The notes under the pieces: model-generated
Database searches by the model: none
The model's input: the letters and a program-made list of their open reading frames with translations, nothing else
What the model was told of the DNA's origin: nothing
Shown: positions 13,288 through 15,110 of the stretch, piece by piece
Position numbering within the stretch: position 1 is the first letter of the stretch
Layout of the letters: every line of letters starts with the position of its first letter
Translations under genes and position numbers: made by a program
Origin: Candidatus Saccharimonadota bacterium
GTDB taxonomy: Bacteria > Patescibacteriota > Saccharimonadia > Saccharimonadales > Saccharimonadaceae
Length of the DNA: 15,110 nucleotides
NCBI GenBank assembly: GCA_016199685.1
Contig: JACQGD010000001.1
Coordinates: 16,647 to 31,756, forward strand
Direction: 5' to 3'

Positions 13288-13948
13288 TTTTTGGCGAAGT
13301 CACAGGATGGAGCATTGGTTCATTGGCAAGCTGCTTTGTTTCAAAGTTTGGTATTTCGAGTCCCGTATTCGAGGCGTACAGTGTCCCATAGAGCGCAAGC
13401 GTATCGCCTATACCTACTGCCAGCCAGTCATTTCGCGGAGCATCCGCGGTGACTTCTGGTAAAAATGTATTTTTATTGTGCAGCCAATTAGCCTCAAGAG
13501 TCGTTTTGAGGTGCTCGGCTATATCGACAGTGCTATCAAAAAATTGACTAAGCGCAAAGCGAGAAAGCTTTATGTCAGCGCTGATAGTTGGGAATTGTTC
13601 ATAGTGCTTTCCTCGATCGCCAATAGAAATGACTGGCGTCCGTGAAAGTTCAACCACGGAGTAGTCGGCGTCGATTGCCTGTAACCGCTGCCGCATGATA
13701 ATGGTGCCAACAAGCACACCTGCTCGGTAGGCTCGCCGTATTTGGTCGTTATCCTCTAGCTCTGGTCGTAGTGAAAGTGTCAGGAGTTCATGTGATGGGT
13801 TGTGCTCAAGCGAATCATCCATCCAAATCTTTTTAAGTAGTTCCAAGTTGTCAGTGCCATAGTCCCCGAGCATTTCAAAGTCAGCTTCGAGCACCGCTTG
13901 ATCTATCTTGAAGAGGGTGTTGCTATGATGCTCTTGCTTTTTTATCAT
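13274..13948 (-). CDS. Hypothetical 224-residue soluble protein
   Basis: No family recognised. It is acidic, with no cysteine, signal peptide or membrane segment. Visible features are a helix-rich N-terminal half (LFKIDQAVLEADFEMLGDYG, NLELLKKIWMDD) and a central mixed region (GVLVGTIIMRQRL, SRTPVISIGDRGKHYEQFP). A basic, Pro/Thr-rich end reads PVTSPKTKTT. A GTG at 14008 would add 20 hydrophobic residues, but that stretch is the promoter: TTGATT (13986-13981), 17 nt, TATAAT (13963-13958). It predicts transcription start at about 13950, so the ATG at 13948 is favoured and the mRNA is nearly leaderless. The stop lies inside dabB, giving a 14-bp tail-to-tail overlap. It is divergent from the CA-like gene. 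Confidence 0.7.
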   Translation of the reverse strand: MIKKQEHHSNTLFKIDQAVLEADFEMLGDYGTDNLELLKKIWMDDSLEHNPSHELLTLSLRPELEDNDQIRRAYRAGVLVGTIIMRQRLQAIDADYSVVELSRTPVISIGDRGKHYEQFPTISADIKLSRFALSQFFDSTVDIAEHLKTTLEANWLHNKNTFLPEVTADAPRNDWLAVGIGDTLALYGTLYASNTGLEIPNFETKQLANEPMLHPVTSPKTKTT

Positions 13949-13957
13949 ATTTATGAT

Positions 13958-13986
13958 ATTATAGAATATGTAGTAAGAAAAATCAA
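13958..13986 (-). promoter_or_regulatory. Promoter of the 224-residue protein gene (leaderless type)
   Basis: TTGATT, a 17-nt spacer and perfect TATAAT on the minus strand. The -10 ends 9 nt before the ATG at 13948, so the 5' untranslated region would be only about 2-3 nt. The arrangement resembles that of atpI. Confidence 0.55.
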
Positions 13987-13996
13987 TAAAAAAGTA

Positions 13997-14025
13997 TTGC
14001 AAGTTCACTTACTCGGGAGTAAACT
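13997..14025 (+). promoter_or_regulatory. Possible promoter for the CA-like gene
   Basis: TTGCAA (13997-14002), 17 nt, TAAACT (14020-14025), each four of six to consensus. It would give a leader of about 120 nt with small stems such as TGGC/GCCA (14083-14097). The same leader contains a short ORF with an ATG at 14054 encoding 24 residues, and an open frame at 14023-14139 without a usual start codon. Nothing else is recognised between 13949 and 14153. Confidence 0.3.
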
Positions 14026-14153
14026 ACGAAAGTACTTCGCATAAAGCAAGTAAATGCAAACAATATCGGACGCAATGTGTACTGGCTTCGCTCGCCAAAA
14101 CCAGCATGTATTACGCCTGATATCGTAAGATCTAATTAAAAGGATTCTTAGAT

Positions 14154-14915
14154 ATGATAAACGTTTTTGATATGTTCTATACAACTGCCCAGCCCGATCA
14201 AAAGCTCGCCGTCGAATGTGTCGATGATCGTGGCTACGCGCTGCGGAGAGACGCTGTACGTATTGCAGCTGGACCATTTGGTTTAGCAAAAGATACCCTT
14301 GCAGCACTTTCTATACAAGGCAATAAAGAAGCCCGTCGTGTGCCTGTTGGTGTTATGGCGGCCTATATTTCTCATGACCTAGCGGCGAGTGGATTTGAGG
14401 CGCGAACCCACGAAAAGTGTGCAGCTGAGCTAGGTGCCGCTGTGGTAGCGCGATGTATTACCGATGAAGCAACTGCGCCGGAGACTCGTCTGCGCGCCGG
14501 CGTCATACTTGGGCGGGATATATCTGACGCAGAGTTCAGCGGAGCTCAAAGATACTATGAGCAGTTCTCGGATCCATCCTATTACGACAGCGCCGAGCGC
14601 GAAGAGGCGCACATGCATGAACGCGGTGTCGAACGATCAGAACTTGCGTTCGAAAACCATGCTGGTGCGACACTTATCAGTAATCATCGGGAAGGTACGA
14701 TTTTTCAAACACAACAAGCTTATGCTGAAAACGCACCATTCTACGCTTTTGACATGTGGGCTATGCCGCGCTACACAGAAGCTATTTCACATAGATTGCC
14801 TGCTACAACAGCCGCTATCATGGCGAGTACAGCCATACGTCACGGGGGCATTACGCAACTGCTGCCGAATCCTAATGGCGGCCAGGGTATCGATATCGCT
14901 CATCGCGCTGCTTAG
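14154..14915 (+). CDS. Unrecognised protein with a beta-carbonic-anhydrase-like CxDxR...HxxC pattern
   Basis: 253 residues, soluble, with no signal peptide. I do not recognise the family as a whole. The first 100 residues carry C22-V-D24-D25-R26 and H86-E-K-C89. Beta-carbonic anhydrases bind zinc through CxDxR and HxxC about 56-60 residues apart; here C22 to H86 is 64. A Tyr 15 residues before the His (Y71) and a Leu five after that Tyr (L76) also match the helix before HxxC in E. coli Can. An R-I-A-A-G-P segment recalls the RNxxN region. CVDDRGYALR closely resembles CIDDREYSLR of the nearby DabA. Residues 110-253 (NHAGATLISNHREGT, PFYAFDMWAMPRY) are unfamiliar. Only three Cys occur, two of them in the motif. 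The ATG has AAAAGGA 10 nt upstream. A zinc enzyme or carbon sensor is inference; the ORF itself is secure. Confidence 0.7.
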   Translation: MINVFDMFYTTAQPDQKLAVECVDDRGYALRRDAVRIAAGPFGLAKDTLAALSIQGNKEARRVPVGVMAAYISHDLAASGFEARTHEKCAAELGAAVVARCITDEATAPETRLRAGVILGRDISDAEFSGAQRYYEQFSDPSYYDSAEREEAHMHERGVERSELAFENHAGATLISNHREGTIFQTQQAYAENAPFYAFDMWAMPRYTEAISHRLPATTAAIMASTAIRHGGITQLLPNPNGGQGIDIAHRAA

Positions 14916-14939
14916 TGCTACCTATACTGCATCGTATTA

Positions 14940-15110
14940 TTACTTTTTACGATTGGCATAGAGCATGTCAGCATACGGCTGCCACCACTGCCCTGCTGCT
15001 GGCGCATCATTACCGCACGCTCCATCGCTGTCTCCGGGTGTTTTAATCCATAGATATGCGTCAACGAGTGATATCCCTGTGACGAGCGTAGGGTTTGCCC
15101 CGAGAGAGCG
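14940..15110 (-). CDS. Glycoside hydrolase family 6 (cellulase-type), C-terminal part only
   Basis: The minus-strand frame enters from the window edge and gives the last 56 residues before TAA at 14942-14940. It contains AYLWIKTPGDSDGACG and PAAGQWWQPYADML. This is the characteristic C-terminal block of GH6 endoglucanases and cellobiohydrolases (W[IV]KPPGESDGxC followed by AGxWWPEYA). GH6 enzymes cut beta-1,4-glucan by inversion and are normally secreted; signal peptide and catalytic acid would lie outside the window. The sequence stops about 27 residues after the SDG motif, so no C-terminal binding module follows. It converges with the CA-like gene, with 24 nt between stops and no clear hairpin. 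Confidence 0.8.
   Translation of the reverse strand, partial: RSLGANPTLVTGISLVDAYLWIKTPGDSDGACGNDAPAAGQWWQPYADMLYANRKK

Noticed and set aside
14023..14139. Open frame with a protein-like stretch (NVYWLRSPKPAC) in the leader of the CA-like gene
   Set aside because: No ATG, GTG or TTG near its beginning, only 38 codons, and it ends before the next gene's ribosome binding site. It could be a remnant but cannot be supported.
1..15110. tRNA, rRNA, CRISPR array or insertion sequence
   Set aside because: No cloverleaf, rRNA segment, regularly spaced repeat, transposase or paired terminal repeats were seen on either strand.

Overview
The window is a gene-dense bacterial segment (roughly half G+C, UGA used as a stop) holding a complete F-type ATP synthase operon followed by a DabA/DabB inorganic-carbon uptake pair. 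Several small proteins around them are ones I do not recognise. The reduced delta and gamma subunits, an extra small ORF inside the atp operon, leaderless-type promoters and many lineage-specific small proteins suggest a Candidate Phyla Radiation bacterium. Saccharibacteria (TM7) is my best guess; this rests on gestalt, because no 16S or marker gene is present.

Layout. 1-144: a short stretch with a bidirectional terminator. 145-759: two small minus-strand genes, a membrane protein and a 70-residue protein. 760-814: overlapping divergent promoters, one of which drives atpI almost leaderlessly. 799-7502: the atp operon in the order I-B-E-F-H-A-G-(80-residue ORF)-D-C, closed by a strong hairpin. 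An extra extended -10 promoter lies just before atpE. 7581-8642: two minus-strand exported proteins (a small lipoprotein and a Sec-exported protein), each with its own extended -10 promoter and a short perfect inverted repeat at the predicted 5' end of its mRNA. 8814-13287: dabA and dabB from their own promoter. 13274-13948: an unknown minus-strand protein whose 3' end overlaps dabB. 14154-14915: an unrecognised protein carrying a CxDxR...HxxC pattern spaced much like a beta-carbonic anhydrase. 14940-15110: the C-terminus of a minus-strand GH6 glycoside hydrolase, cut by the window edge.

How the parts may work together. DabB is a NuoL/MrpA-type ion-conducting membrane protein, and DabA is a carbonic-anhydrase-like zinc protein. 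Together they use the cation gradient to drive one-way hydration of CO2 to bicarbonate. In an organism without a respiratory chain (inferred for this lineage, not visible here), the neighbouring ATP synthase running as an ATPase could supply that gradient. The beta-carbonic-anhydrase-like ORF downstream could be a third, undescribed member of this carbon module.

The main oddities are: gamma subunit coding that lacks its conserved N-terminal helix, with the best-placed ATG out of frame; a short delta subunit; the small ORF translationally embedded between gamma and beta; the CA-like gene; and leaderless or stop-codon-embedded promoters.
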